Source: Linnemannia schmuckeri (taxonomy: Eukaryota > Mortierellomycota > Mortierellomycetes > Mortierellales > Mortierellaceae). From it: a stretch of DNA of 64,000 nt. Position numbers and translations under genes: made by a program. Under the pieces are notes generated by a model. The model searched no databases. It was not told where the DNA came from and was given only the letters and a program-made list of their open reading frames with translations. Location of the stretch: positions 1,302,001 through 1,366,000 of the forward strand of contig JANATG010000002.1 of NCBI GenBank assembly GCA_029449235.1, read 5' to 3'. Below, piece after piece: positions 46,801-56,808 of this stretch (the first letter of the stretch is position 1; the number at the start of each line of letters is the position of its first letter).

Positions 46801-49737
46801 GCAAAAAAAGTAGCTCAGTTAGTTACCTTGACTCATTCAACTCAAATAACCCTCCGGTCATGAAATAAAACTAGGTGCAAAATTGTACGTACAAGAGACG
46901 CATTCCTCAGCTGGACGTTCCCATAGACTATAGATACGCTCGTAAGTTGCCTGCTCCGATTCTGAAAAGGTCCACTCAAACTGTGTCGTGGCCAGCCGTG
47001 GCAGATCATAGTTCTCGGTGCTCTCTACTGTAGTCAATACAGGGGGCGCGGGGGCAACGGCTTGCTGCGATGGAGACGTCATCTTGGGTTTTGTATCCTC
47101 GGGTGGTGTATCTGCCAGCCTTGCCACCAAATCGTTTCCTCGCTGACTGTTATGGCTACTCGTGCTGTCATTCCTTTTGACTGGGCTCAAGTTGTTGTTG
47201 TTCATATCTCCAGAGCCAGCTGTTACCTTGGCAAACGAACCCCCACTACCGGATGGTGACCTGGATAATGACATGCTCGACTGCAAGTCCCGAATGAGCG
47301 CGGTGACACCGTCGCTCTTGGATAGAAGCGCCTCGAACTCATCAATCTCATTTACAATGTCGGTATCATCGTCATCGTCATCCTCTTCTACGCTGTGGAT
47401 GTCGTGCTCGCTATCGACATGTTCCGTGTCAATGTTGAACTCGATCACAGGCCGAATGGGAGTTGCCTGCAAGATCGGCAGTGAAGGCTCCACGCAAATT
47501 TCCTCCGATGTCAACTCGGCACCTGTTGCGCTCGACTGAGGGCTCAGTACGCGGTTGGCATTGGCCTGTAAAAGCGAGGCTGGCTTGGCTGGTGGCACTG
47601 GAGGTGTCGAGTCCCGCTTCCTGTTAATCGAGTTGGCTGCTGATAAGGAGGAAGGTTTCCACAGCGGGGAATTTCGTCCGCCGGATTCATTTGCTGTAGT
47701 TGGACTGAGAGGGTACAGGACAACTCCAGGCTTGCCGCTGTCCACGGGGGTCAATGGTTCAATATCATGCTCGTCCCAAGTAGTATTGATGTGTGTCAGT
47801 GCAGGTGCGCGCCCAGCGTGAGTCAAGGAAGGCGATTGAACTTGGTCGCCGCCGTTACTCTCCTGCACCATTGTTGCTGCTGTTGTTGTGGGCTCGGTAA
47901 AATCGTCTGGTAGGGACCAATTACTCATGGTAAAGGCGGCCGAGTTGGCGTCCGAGAATGCTTTCACAGCCGGCGAGATCGGCGAGGCCATCGTTGTGGT
48001 TGTTGTCATCAATGTTGGGGATGCTGCTGAGGTAGCGGAGAAAGCGGTCGCTCGGGCTGTGGCGGTGACAGTGGCTGGAGCAATCGAGGTTCTCTTTCGC
48101 TGGATCCCGCTGTCCTTGGAGCCAGTTATTCCAGACATGAGCGATAATGGGGCGTCCTTTTTGGGCTCTTCTACCTCTGTCAAAGGTGATTGTTCCGACA
48201 ACGCATGTGGAAGATTGTCGATCTCTGTCAAAGACGACTGTTCCTGTAGTCCATAGGGTAGATCATCAACCACCGTCAAGGATGACTGATCCTCAAGCCT
48301 GTGAGGCAGATCGTCCAGGACTGTCAACGAAGACGGAATGTTATCGATTTCAGTGAGCGCAGATGGTATGGAATCAATTTCGGTAAGAGACGACTGTTGT
48401 TCGATTGCGGATGGGTAAGTAGAATTGAATGATTGTCCCTGGCTCGAGTGAGGTCGATTGCCCGCAAAGTTGCCTCCGGGTCCTCCTGCAAAGTTTCCTC
48501 CTGAATAAAGTCGGTTTCCTGGTCCAAATCCAGACTTGACAGTGCCATCAATCTCTGTCAAAGATGACTGTTGTTCTATTGCCGAGGGATAACACGGCTG
48601 ATGGTTTGACGATCCATAGGGGCGTGAGATTCGGGCATTGACGCTGTTGGCTGCTGAGAGTGCAGGATCTAGCGTTGTTAATGAGGATTCCTGAGAGAAG
48701 GCCCCTGCGGGCGGAGTAATGTCCGTGAGAGAGGACTGATGCTCCACAGGCGTAGGCTGTTGTTGCCACCCTCCCACTACTCCTCCGATGGGGGTCTGTG
48801 GAAGGGTGGAGGGTGTAGGGAAGGGGCTGTGTCCTGCGGAGCCCATGCTTGAAGGAATTGCGGGCGACGTGGTGGGGTTGCTGGTGTTCCACGTGTTGGA
48901 GAGTTGTGGTGATACACCCCCGATGTTGGTGTCTCGACGACTACTTTGTTGAATCGCCTGCAGTTGACTCTGACGCTTGAGTTCGAGCTGGATCTCGGCG
49001 TACACGTCCCTGGCGAGGGATGGAGTGCTCGAGATGACTGGAGAAGCAACAGCCGGACTGAGAGAAAGAGGGAGGGGAGGTTGCGGCTTTGGCTGGGTTG
49101 TCGAAGAAGAGACCTCAACCTTGATGTTGTGCTGTTGCTGCTGCTGTTGCCACTTCTGTTCCCATGACTGAAACTGACTGTCACTGACTTCGACTTTGTA
49201 CAGCGCTGGAGCAGGGGTGGGCATGGGCGACGAAGCAGGAACGCCTGCAATAGGTGTCGAAGCCGACACGCTCCCACCAGTCATTGAGGCTATTGAAGTG
49301 ATGGGTGGCGTGACGGGTGCTCCAGAGCCAATTGACCCTGTCGGAGAAAAGGTCGACTGTGGTCGATAGAAGGGCGAGGACGTAGCCGACGCTGAAGACG
49401 AGGAGCCATAGCTGGTGACAGGGGTTGGTGGCTGCTGCTTGTACTGAGTCTGAGGAGAATAGAGCGACTGAGGCCGGGGCAGCTGTTGTTGCTGAAGCGG
49501 TGCCTGAGGCTGGTAAGGTGGAGGGGGACCGGAGTTGGAAGAGGAGTATCCAGGCCAGCCACCATGCTGCTGCTGTTGTTGCTGTTGTTGATGGTGATGC
49601 AGATGTTGAGGGTGGGGAAGGGGCTGCTGCAAGTGAAGAAGTGAGTGTTGATGATTGTGCTGCGGCTGTTGCTGTTGCTGTTGTTGCTGCGGTTGGGGGT
49701 AGGGATGGGGGATCCCCTGCCCTGAGTGCGGGTACAT
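43890..49737 (-). CDS. EH-domain protein with two RanBPM-type SPRY domains
   Basis: Eight exons: 46893-49737, 46731-46794, 45618-46627, 45338-45505, 44926-45227, 44702-44813, 44494-44596, 43890-44406; every phase agrees and the product is 1,706 aa. Residues 1-900 are Gln/Pro/Ser-rich with poly-Gln runs, a nine-unit SSLTxID repeat (about 330-525) and an acidic stretch (EEDDDDDDTD). An EH domain spans about 920-1010 (FSESEQATYERIYSLWER; SHDLFAIWQMLNPEEESVL; YALPDDLPDEL); EH domains bind NPF peptides in endocytosis, and the key Trp is present though the calcium loop looks degenerate. SPRY1 (about 1308-1463) has FYFEITIDHFKG, GCGVNFLDKAVFFTINGE and ANFGDQTFLF. SPRY2 (about 1500-1700) has VFYFEIAILYMP, GCGVDFASRELFFTLNGE and ANFGQYPFMFDLVAF. 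Both resemble RanBPM/Ran10 SPRY. An endocytic adaptor or ubiquitin-ligase substrate receptor is plausible inference. Confidence 0.87.
48172..48750 (-). repeat. Nine-unit SSLTxID coding repeat
   Basis: Within exon 1 of the EH-SPRY gene, a motif of core S-S-L-T-E-I-D occurs nine times in successive variants (QSSLTDI, ESSLTTLD, QSSLTEID twice, PSALTEID, PSSLTVLD, QSSLTVVD, QSSLTEID, QSPLTEVE). The last six are spaced about 13-18 residues apart with LP/IP linkers; a longer unit, YPSAIEQQSSLTEID, occurs twice. Confidence 0.85.
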
Positions 49738-50222
49738 GGATGAAGTGAGTGTACGAGAATGAAGGGAGGATTGGATTAGTGAGGAGCGGATGAAGGAGAG
49801 AAAAGAGAAAGGAAGAAGAAAAGGGCAAAAAAGAGGAAAAGAATGAAGTTAAAAAAAAAAAAAAAAAGAGCGTGGAGGAAGAGATGTGAAGTATGAGCAC
49901 AAGAAAAAGAGGAGGAGACGGCGGCGAGTAGGGGGTTGTTGTCTGTCGGCTGTGCAAGCAAGTAGACAAACAAGCAAGCTAGCTGTTTGCTCGTTTTTTG
50001 TATGTGAATAAGAGAAAGGAGATTCAAGAAGGACTGGAAGCGAGAATAGGGCCTTCGTACTCGCCATCATTTTTATTCTTTTCGTCCTCCCCCCTGACAT
50101 TGTTCTCTCGCGTGTGTATCTGTGTGAGTGGATGAAGAATCCCAAAAATAAAGGACGCAGAGACCAGCCTCGCCTTTTTTTTTTTTTTTTTTTTTCTTTT
50201 ACGATGCTGGTGTCATGCCCCC

Positions 50223-50253
<31 letters not shown>

Positions 50254-50731
50254 GGCAATATCTTTGCCACCAAAAAAATCATATTCAACCAGTAGTGAGT
50301 TCTTGATGTTGACCCATCAAATAACACCACTAGCTCGTGCCTGACTCGTTGCTGGCTGTCCATCAAAAGATGATATTTTTCATAGGCTCAATTTTCAACC
50401 TCGAGAACCAAGCAAACCCTGTTGCGCCCATCCCCATGGATACAACAAAACCCCAGCGATACTTTCTTCGTCTTGTCTATGTTACTTTTCTGCGCTTCTT
50501 CTAAACCCGATGACTCAGCCTACAAGTTCTTGCAATTGCACTTCTCTTTAACATTCCTTGTCTTCCCCCTCCTCTTTTACTCCTTCTTCCCTTCTTACTC
50601 CTTGTCCTCATCACCTCCATCACCCTCACTAACCATAAAACACATACCCTTCCTTCTCCCTTTACATTCGCCCACGCCCCGTTAAAAGTCACTTTTCCTT
50701 CTCGCTTAACCGCATTCAACCTTCAGACACC
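49738..50731. promoter_or_regulatory. Divergent region between the EH-SPRY and LONRF-like genes
   Basis: About 1 kb. Left half: C/T-rich leader of the minus-strand gene. Centre: two poly(T) runs (about 50177-50195 and 50225-50253). Right half (50540-50731): C/T-rich leader of the plus-strand gene. No ORF is supported. Confidence 0.6.
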
Positions 50732-52564
50732 ATGCTACCACTACAGTGCAGGATATGCAAAGACCTCTTGCACAATCCTGTCACCCTTCCATGCGGATTC
50801 ACTGCATGCCAGGCCTGTCTGCCACCCTTGCAGTCAATCGCCTTCCGCCAGCAGATTCATTGTCCCTTCCCCGCCTGCGCCCGTTCTAACATCCACTCAG
50901 CCGACCAGCTCTCCATCGATGTCACCCTCCAAAGTCTCACCACCGCCTGGCGCACTGCCTGTCTTCAACAGGACCTTCATACCAGAACCCTCTCGTCCCC
51001 AACTTCTCCCGCCTCGTCAACCCACGATTCTGTTAGGCACGCTACTGTCCAGGATTTCAATACCACTTCTGAGCCGGCTCCGACCCTAAACTTTTATAAG
51101 AACGTTCCCCAGGTCATGGAAACGCTTCGGCCCAAGATCCAGCAGGAAACGGAGTGTCAAGTCTGCTTTCTTGTCTTTGACCAACCCCTCACAACATCTT
51201 GCGGACACACTCTTTGTAAGAGCTGCCTCATCACCTCGCTCGATCATAACCCCAACTGTCCGCTCTGCCGACGCAAGCTGCCCATCTACATATTTTATCA
51301 TAACCAGCCGGTTAACAAGGCCCTTGTCCGGCTAATTAATTTCATGGTTCGTCAAAACGCTGAAAACGCGATCGAGGAGTCCTCCGGTTTTGTAACAACA
51401 ACAACAACCACGAGCACGGAAGAACAACGCGATCTCGATCCGAACTTGGCTATGACCCCACTTTTTATCAACTCGCTCATTTTTCCTCGAATGCCTTGCT
51501 ACCTCCTGGTCTTTGAGCCTCGCTACCGAAGGATGCTCCGAAACGTCCTCAAGACCGAGAGCAAGGTCTTTGGTATGGTCCTCCCGCCCCAACAGCGGAA
51601 ACAACACCGATTCGCCATGGACGAGGCGGTCACCAGGTGGGAACCGAGTCGAGAGTACGGGACATTGCTCAAGATTGTGTCGCTGGAGCTCTTGCCCGAC
51701 GGACGTGCCCTGGTCGAGACTGTTGGACTGTCGCGTTTCCAGATTCTGACCTATTCGATGCTGGATGGGTACTACACGGCCACCGCAGTGGAACTGATTG
51801 AGGACATTTCAGAGGAGCAAGAGCGAGGTCAGGAAAAGGCGGCCATGGATGTTGCTTCGCTTCGGCTGGAGCAAACACGACAATCTATGGCGAGTGACCA
51901 TGATGGATCGACTGAAGCGTTCTCTGCATATCGAGAGAAGGACAATGGGTTCGACAGCGACACCGACAGTGACAAAGACGAAGAAAACAGCAGAAACGAG
52001 GACACAGAGGAGCAGCTATTGGATCGGCGGCGGAGCAGGATCAGTCAAAGAGCGTCGTCCCTTTCGGCTCTTTCGCCTCCATTATCCCTTTCAGAGCTAT
52101 CTATACCGGCAAACGCGGATCCGGTCAATCCGCGCTTTACAGCGTTGCTTCCAGGGAATGCTTCGACCTCCTCACAGCCATCAAGGACTGAAGAACAATC
52201 ATCTGCGGGTTCTAAGGATAAGGAGGAACAGGAGGTTGTTTTGGGCCTCAAAGATCTACATAAGGTGGAGCTGGAGTCGATCTCACAAAAGCAGCTGATG
52301 CAAATCCTTCAAGGATTTGTTGCGCATATGCAGGATCGACTTGGACCCTTGGCGACACAACGTCTTGAGAGGGAGTTTGGTGAGATGATTGAGGATGACG
52401 GACGGTCGTTTTCATTCTGGGTTGGCTCAATCTTGCCGGTTCGTCAGGATCAAAAGTACGAATTGCTAAAGCAGACATCGGTCCGACAGCGACTCCAAAC
52501 AGTTCTTGGCTGGATCCGCGAGATTGAAGCGCGCCGCTCACTTGCTGTGTGCACTATTCAATGA
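50732..52564 (+). CDS. LONRF-like RING/LON-domain ubiquitin ligase
   Basis: Single exon, 610 aa. RING-like domain 1 at residues 6-49 (CRICKDLLHNPVTLPCGF, CQAC, CPFPAC) and a complete C3HC4 RING 2 at about 142-182 (CQVCFLVFDQPLTTSCGH, CKSC, CPLCRRKLP). From about residue 240 an N-terminal Lon substrate-binding-type domain follows: PLFINSLIFPRMPCYLLVFE, PRYRRMLRN, FGMVL, YGTLLKIVSLELLPDGR. A disordered Asp/Ser-rich insert (about 400-510) splits it from its C-terminal helical part (LMQILQGFVAHMQDRLGPL). The order RING-RING-LON is that of animal LONRF1-3, which degrade misfolded or oxidised proteins. In RING 1 the zinc-binding His is replaced: CGFTAC where CGHTFC is usual. E3 activity through RING 2 is inferred. 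Confidence 0.9.
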   Translation: MLPLQCRICKDLLHNPVTLPCGFTACQACLPPLQSIAFRQQIHCPFPACARSNIHSADQLSIDVTLQSLTTAWRTACLQQDLHTRTLSSPTSPASSTHDSVRHATVQDFNTTSEPAPTLNFYKNVPQVMETLRPKIQQETECQVCFLVFDQPLTTSCGHTLCKSCLITSLDHNPNCPLCRRKLPIYIFYHNQPVNKALVRLINFMVRQNAENAIEESSGFVTTTTTTSTEEQRDLDPNLAMTPLFINSLIFPRMPCYLLVFEPRYRRMLRNVLKTESKVFGMVLPPQQRKQHRFAMDEAVTRWEPSREYGTLLKIVSLELLPDGRALVETVGLSRFQILTYSMLDGYYTATAVELIEDISEEQERGQEKAAMDVASLRLEQTRQSMASDHDGSTEAFSAYREKDNGFDSDTDSDKDEENSRNEDTEEQLLDRRRSRISQRASSLSALSPPLSLSELSIPANADPVNPRFTALLPGNASTSSQPSRTEEQSSAGSKDKEEQEVVLGLKDLHKVELESISQKQLMQILQGFVAHMQDRLGPLATQRLEREFGEMIEDDGRSFSFWVGSILPVRQDQKYELLKQTSVRQRLQTVLGWIREIEARRSLAVCTIQ

Positions 52565-52774
52565 TATCCACCTTGTCCTTTTGAATAGAATTAAAAAAAC
52601 CTGGTCGCGCAATTTTTCTGTGGGATATGAAAATGAACCTGCCTTGGAAATGTTGAAGCGTGATTGGTGGCTTTTGGTCCGTTGACTCCCCCGTCTTTTC
52701 CTTTAGGGTTGCTGCGTTTGCACGAACTCATCATCTCAATCCTCTTCTTCTCATCCCCCTTACACTACTCCCAA

Positions 52775-54471
52775 ATGTCGCGTATCCTCGGCCTGGCTGC
52801 ATCCATCGCCACGCTGGCATCCGTCCAAGCAGGTAACGCAACTTGCCCCACTAGGAGTCACTCTTATTACCAGTTTTTTTACTATCAAACTCACGGCACA
52901 GTGACCTCAGCAACTGACAGAAACATCTCTCCATCTGTATAGCTGGCTTCGTCGAACAAGCTACTGCAGCACTCCCACGGTTCAATTGTAAGACACGGCA
53001 TAAGCAACATCACATTCCGGCTGAACAGGACAAAAACGATGCAACTAAAGCGGAAGCCTATGCGGGATGAACAACAATTATGCAGTTGATGGCATCCTCT
53101 GACTTGCTCATTCTCCTTCACACTTTCTCGTAAATGACAAATAGCGATGCAAGACTTGCTTGAGCAGTTCGGCCATGAGTTCATGTATCTCAGCTTTATC
53201 TTATTGATCCTCATTACATACATGTTTGGCAAGAAGCACAACGAAGTCCTTGCCAAGACCACCATGGCCGTCATGCTTCCTCTCTTCCGCGCCAATTTTT
53301 CGCGTGTCGGTGACAACGGTGCTGAGCTCGCTATCGATGCTCCCCATGAGTACATCATCTACTTGACCGGTCGTCGCCATGTCGCTACTGTTCACGGACT
53401 GATTAAGGCAAGTTCTTTTAACTGTGTTCTGTAAATAATACGTGGAGTAATCGACCCACCTTGCGCGTAGGACAGATCGTGCTCCTTATTAACGATCTAT
53501 CCTTTTATTTCAACGCTTTCAACAGATGAAACCCCGTCAGGACTTGATCAGGACCATCTTCACCTTGTTTTCGACACCCGTACTTGACACCTGCACGCTC
53601 AACGTTACCATGAACCCTGACGAGTACAGCGACGGTGTCTTTGCTGTCGTCCCCAAGTCTTCTGGAACCAAAATTCGCAACCGCAACTACGATCTCACCA
53701 CCTTCACCAAGGCATCGAATCAAAAGTCATTGGATGAATCGCTGATTACCTTGACTGAGTCCAACGAGTTGACCGAGGCCATCTTGCCCTTGGTTGCCGA
53801 CAAGCTGAACCAGGCTGCCGAGTGGCTCGACTACTTTATCGTCTCTGATCAGCCTGCCGCCAGACCCGAGTCGTGAGTCCCTTCTCTTTCCTTCAGTATC
53901 ATTCGACAATTTTGCCAGTGGCGGGAAGAAAGAAAAAGTAACTAACTGGTCGTGCTGTTGTTATTCTCTTTTAGTCTTCCCAAGAAACCCTACGCCAAAC
54001 GCATTTCACTGTCGTTCCGTTTGCCTAAGGCTACTGAGGCCCGCAAGATTCTTCCTCTTGTTGAGGCTTTGATTGCATGCTTGGATGGACTTCCTCAGGA
54101 TTGCCATGTCACATCTGTGGTATGTCAGAAAACAGATCAGAAGGCGCACATTGATATTTCGTCCTTGGATGCCACCTGAATCAAATCTGCGTTTCAAGAA
54201 ATAGACATGGCTGCTAACCACATTCTCATAATACTCTGGCAACAACTCTGAGTAGATCAAGAACAAGATCGTCAAGGCACGCGAGGAGGCTTCAAAGGAT
54301 ATTGGAAAGAAGGCACAGGCAGAGAAGGCTCGTGAGCTGGAGGACAAGCGTCTTCGTGAGAAACGTGAGGCTGAAAAGAACTTGTCACCCGATGCTCAGC
54401 GCAAGTTGGCCGCCAAGGAGGAGAAGAAGGCTCTCAAGAAGCGCCAGAAGAAGGTCACCACAAGGGCTTAA
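52775..54471 (+). CDS. CCDC47/DUF1682-family ER membrane protein
   Basis: In animals CCDC47 is part of the PAT chaperone and multipass translocon of the ER and affects calcium handling. Six exons: 52775-52832, 52943-52987, 53145-53407, 53526-53872, 53975-54119, 54256-54471; all phases agree, 357 aa. A signal peptide (MSRILGLAASIATLASVQA) is followed by one membrane segment (LSFILLILITYMFG) near residue 50, then the cytosolic DUF1682 domain (ITYMFGKKHNEVLAK, GRRHVATVHGLI, NRNYDLTTFTK, KRISLSFRLP), and a Lys/Arg/Glu-rich coiled-coil tail (AREEASKDIGKKAQAEKARE, KKALKKRQKKVTTRA). The fungal protein is shorter than human CCDC47 because the acidic lumenal part is missing. Intron 3 (53408-53525) has a GC donor. 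An AATAAA occurs at about 54540. Confidence 0.9.
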
Positions 54472-55470
54472 TGCTGGAACTGTTGTATTGGTGAATTGTT
54501 TTCTATTTCTTAATTTCTTGCATAGAGGGTGAATTCGCGTAATAAAAACGAATGCTATCTTCCACATTTCTTTTGTACAACCTCTTTGTAGTCTCATAGC
54601 TTTCTTGTTGCACCATAACGGAGAGCTTTTTTTTTTCTCTTAACGTTGCTTAGATAGTTCCCTTGGAAAACCAGTTGCAAAGGACAAGGGTCAGCGATAA
54701 TCAAAGTGGAGCATCACACGTGATCATTCCTCATTTGAACGAAGTGCAATTGAGCTGACCGAGATTTGGAAGCACGTTCAGGGTCCACAAACTCATAAAG
54801 GAGTTTGTTCTTTATCTTCGCCTCTACAAAAATTTAAACTCGTTGTCATTCTCCTTACGCTCTTCACCTCCTCTTTACCATTCAGCACCCAAAACGACTC
54901 TCGAGCGACGCGACTTGAAAGACATCCCCTAAAAAAAGAGTGATGAACAAAAGTTGCGCATGGGAGCCATGGTATGGTATCACACAGTGAAACAAAGCAC
55001 ATATCCGACGCAATAATTCCTCGTGTTCTTAAAATTCGCATGAAAGGTAACAGCTTATTTTCTTTTTTTTCTTCACGACACAACAGACCAAACAACAGGT
55101 ATATCTCTGGAGCAAAGATTACGCCGGGGAAGGGGAGAGAAGGAAAAAACAGAAAGAGTCTAATGGAGCTTAGAAAAAAAAAAAACCTCCCTCAGCGCCT
55201 TACTTCCTTTTTATTTTCTTTCTACAGTAAGAACGCAACAATTGTTCTCATCTTCTGCTCATGGGCCTCAAGGCAACTAAAACTATCAAATAAAGCCAAG
55301 GCAAAGAGATGTCCTAAATCAGAGTAGTAAAGGAGATAGGAGACAACAATGAACGCTAAGCATTCGTACTTAATACAACAAAAAGTAAGTGCACTAAGCA
55401 GATATTGGCCGTTTTTTTTTCGATTATGCGAGCGCTACATGATTGGGATGAAAGAAGTGAAAACCCGATT

Positions 55471-55507
<37 letters not shown>

Positions 55508-55554
55508 CCGTTGCGGAGCAAACTACTTTTGTTTGAGAGTCGAGCTGTCTTTCT
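54472..55554. other. Convergent intergenic region
   Basis: 1.08 kb with both 3' flanks. The only notable sequence is a 32-base poly(A) run at 55473-55504 close to the stop of the minus-strand nitronate monooxygenase gene. No gene is supported. Confidence 0.6.
55473..55504. repeat. 32-base poly(A) tract
   Basis: An uninterrupted A run, 51 bases from the stop codon of the minus-strand gene, where it reads as poly(T). It is among the longest mononucleotide runs in the window. Confidence 0.95.
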
Positions 55555-56808
55555 CTAATTTCCCTTCTCACTTTCGCCGAGGAGTTGATCTATCCATTCA
55601 GCGGCAGACATCTGCTTCTTGAGGAGACCAACACCAGTACCGGCCCAGAGAGGAATAAAATCCAAATCCTGGTTCTTGACAGCCAGCTTCCAATCCTCCT
55701 TGGTACCAGTTCGATCCTCTCTTAAAATCTTGAAGGCATCCGCGCCCTTGGGCTCAAACACGCCTCGAGTCTTCAAATCCTCCTCCTCACGGTCAGTCAC
55801 CAAGTTGCGGACTACTCGACCGTCATACCCCTCGGGCCACCCAAACTCTCGCAGCTCGTCAAAGATCCGAGTCCGGACTGTTGAATTGCCACCATCGCCA
55901 GCGTTCAGGATCCGTTCTTTAGCATGTTGAGGGCCGGGTGACTCGAAGGTTGGCATAAATCCTGTTCCAATGACGACACCTGAAGCACCCAGAGCCTGTG
56001 CAGCACGCCACTGAGCGTTGACCGAAATGCCGCCAGCTGCCAGAATCGCGGGCACCTTTAGTCCCTTGGTCTTTTCGCGTTCCTGGAGAGCATCGACTAC
56101 CTCTGGGATAAAGGACAGCAGAGGTCGAACACGCTGGGCCCCGTGACCTCCTGACTCGGTTCCTTGAAGGACGATCACATCGACTCCGTCCTGTTGTGCA
56201 TCAATCGCCTCTTGAACAGTCTGAACTTGGACAATGACCCTTGTGCCAGCTGCTCCGTACTGACGGACGAGTTTCAAATAGGGTCGGTAGTCACCAAAGG
56301 AGAACCAAACTGCTGCTGGAGGTCGAAGTGCCTTTCTGGCTCCGGTCGTTGCTGATGCTGTGCCGGATGGTGTCGAATGAGGAAGATCGCCTTGACCCTC
56401 CAGAATCTTGAGAAGCAGGTCAGGTCCTTGACGATCGAGCCAGAATGTGATAAAGCCGACCGCATAAGGCAAGAACTCTGCCTTGGTTGCCTCTTCCTCG
56501 CTGCCATTGTCACCGTGACTGTTGTCGATACCATCCTGTTGCTCGTTGTCGGAGAGCAGAGGAAGTATATTCTGGAGTTCTTTGAGGATGGCGGCCGGGT
56601 CGGTGAAATAACCAATGGGGAAGATGGGGACTCCACCGTGGTTGGCGACGGCAGCGACGAGTTTGGGGCCCGACCATCCGTTCATGGGAGCCGAGGCGAT
56701 TGGTTTTGTGAACCACGGGGTCGTCGTCGCTACTTTGCCAACACCGCCGCGGCTTCGACGCGTGATGTGGGAGAAGAGGGCCAGGAACTGGTTCTTTGCT
56801 GGTGTCAT
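55555..56808 (-). CDS. Nitronate monooxygenase (2-nitropropane dioxygenase family)
   Basis: FMN-dependent enzyme that oxidises alkyl nitronates such as propionate 3-nitronate to harmless products. Single exon, 417 aa from the ATG at 56808 (MTPAKNQFLALF); an upstream in-frame ATG at 56967 would add 53 hydrophobic, leader-like residues and is less likely. Family motifs: PIASAPMNGWSGPKLVAAVA near residue 35, FITFWLDRQGPDLL, VWFSFGDYRPYLKLVRQYGA, VIVLQGTESGGHG with the catalytic-site His, then the phosphate-binding ILAAGGISVNAQW and ALGASGVVIGTGFMPT. The C-terminal part (PLWAGTGVGLLKKQMSAAEW) is intact. The 30-residue insert around DNEQQDGIDNSHGDNG is disordered. No neighbour points to a pathway. 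Confidence 0.93.
   Translation of the reverse strand: MTPAKNQFLALFSHITRRSRGGVGKVATTTPWFTKPIASAPMNGWSGPKLVAAVANHGGVPIFPIGYFTDPAAILKELQNILPLLSDNEQQDGIDNSHGDNGSEEEATKAEFLPYAVGFITFWLDRQGPDLLLKILEGQGDLPHSTPSGTASATTGARKALRPPAAVWFSFGDYRPYLKLVRQYGAAGTRVIVQVQTVQEAIDAQQDGVDVIVLQGTESGGHGAQRVRPLLSFIPEVVDALQEREKTKGLKVPAILAAGGISVNAQWRAAQALGASGVVIGTGFMPTFESPGPQHAKERILNAGDGGNSTVRTRIFDELREFGWPEGYDGRVVRNLVTDREEEDLKTRGVFEPKGADAFKILREDRTGTKEDWKLAVKNQDLDFIPLWAGTGVGLLKKQMSAAEWIDQLLGESEKGN

Noticed and set aside
52988..53144. Possible C/D box snoRNA in intron 2 of the CCDC47-family gene (GGATGAA ... CTGAC)
   Set aside because: The C box is imperfect, there is no terminal stem, and no convincing guide next to a D or D' box can be identified by eye.
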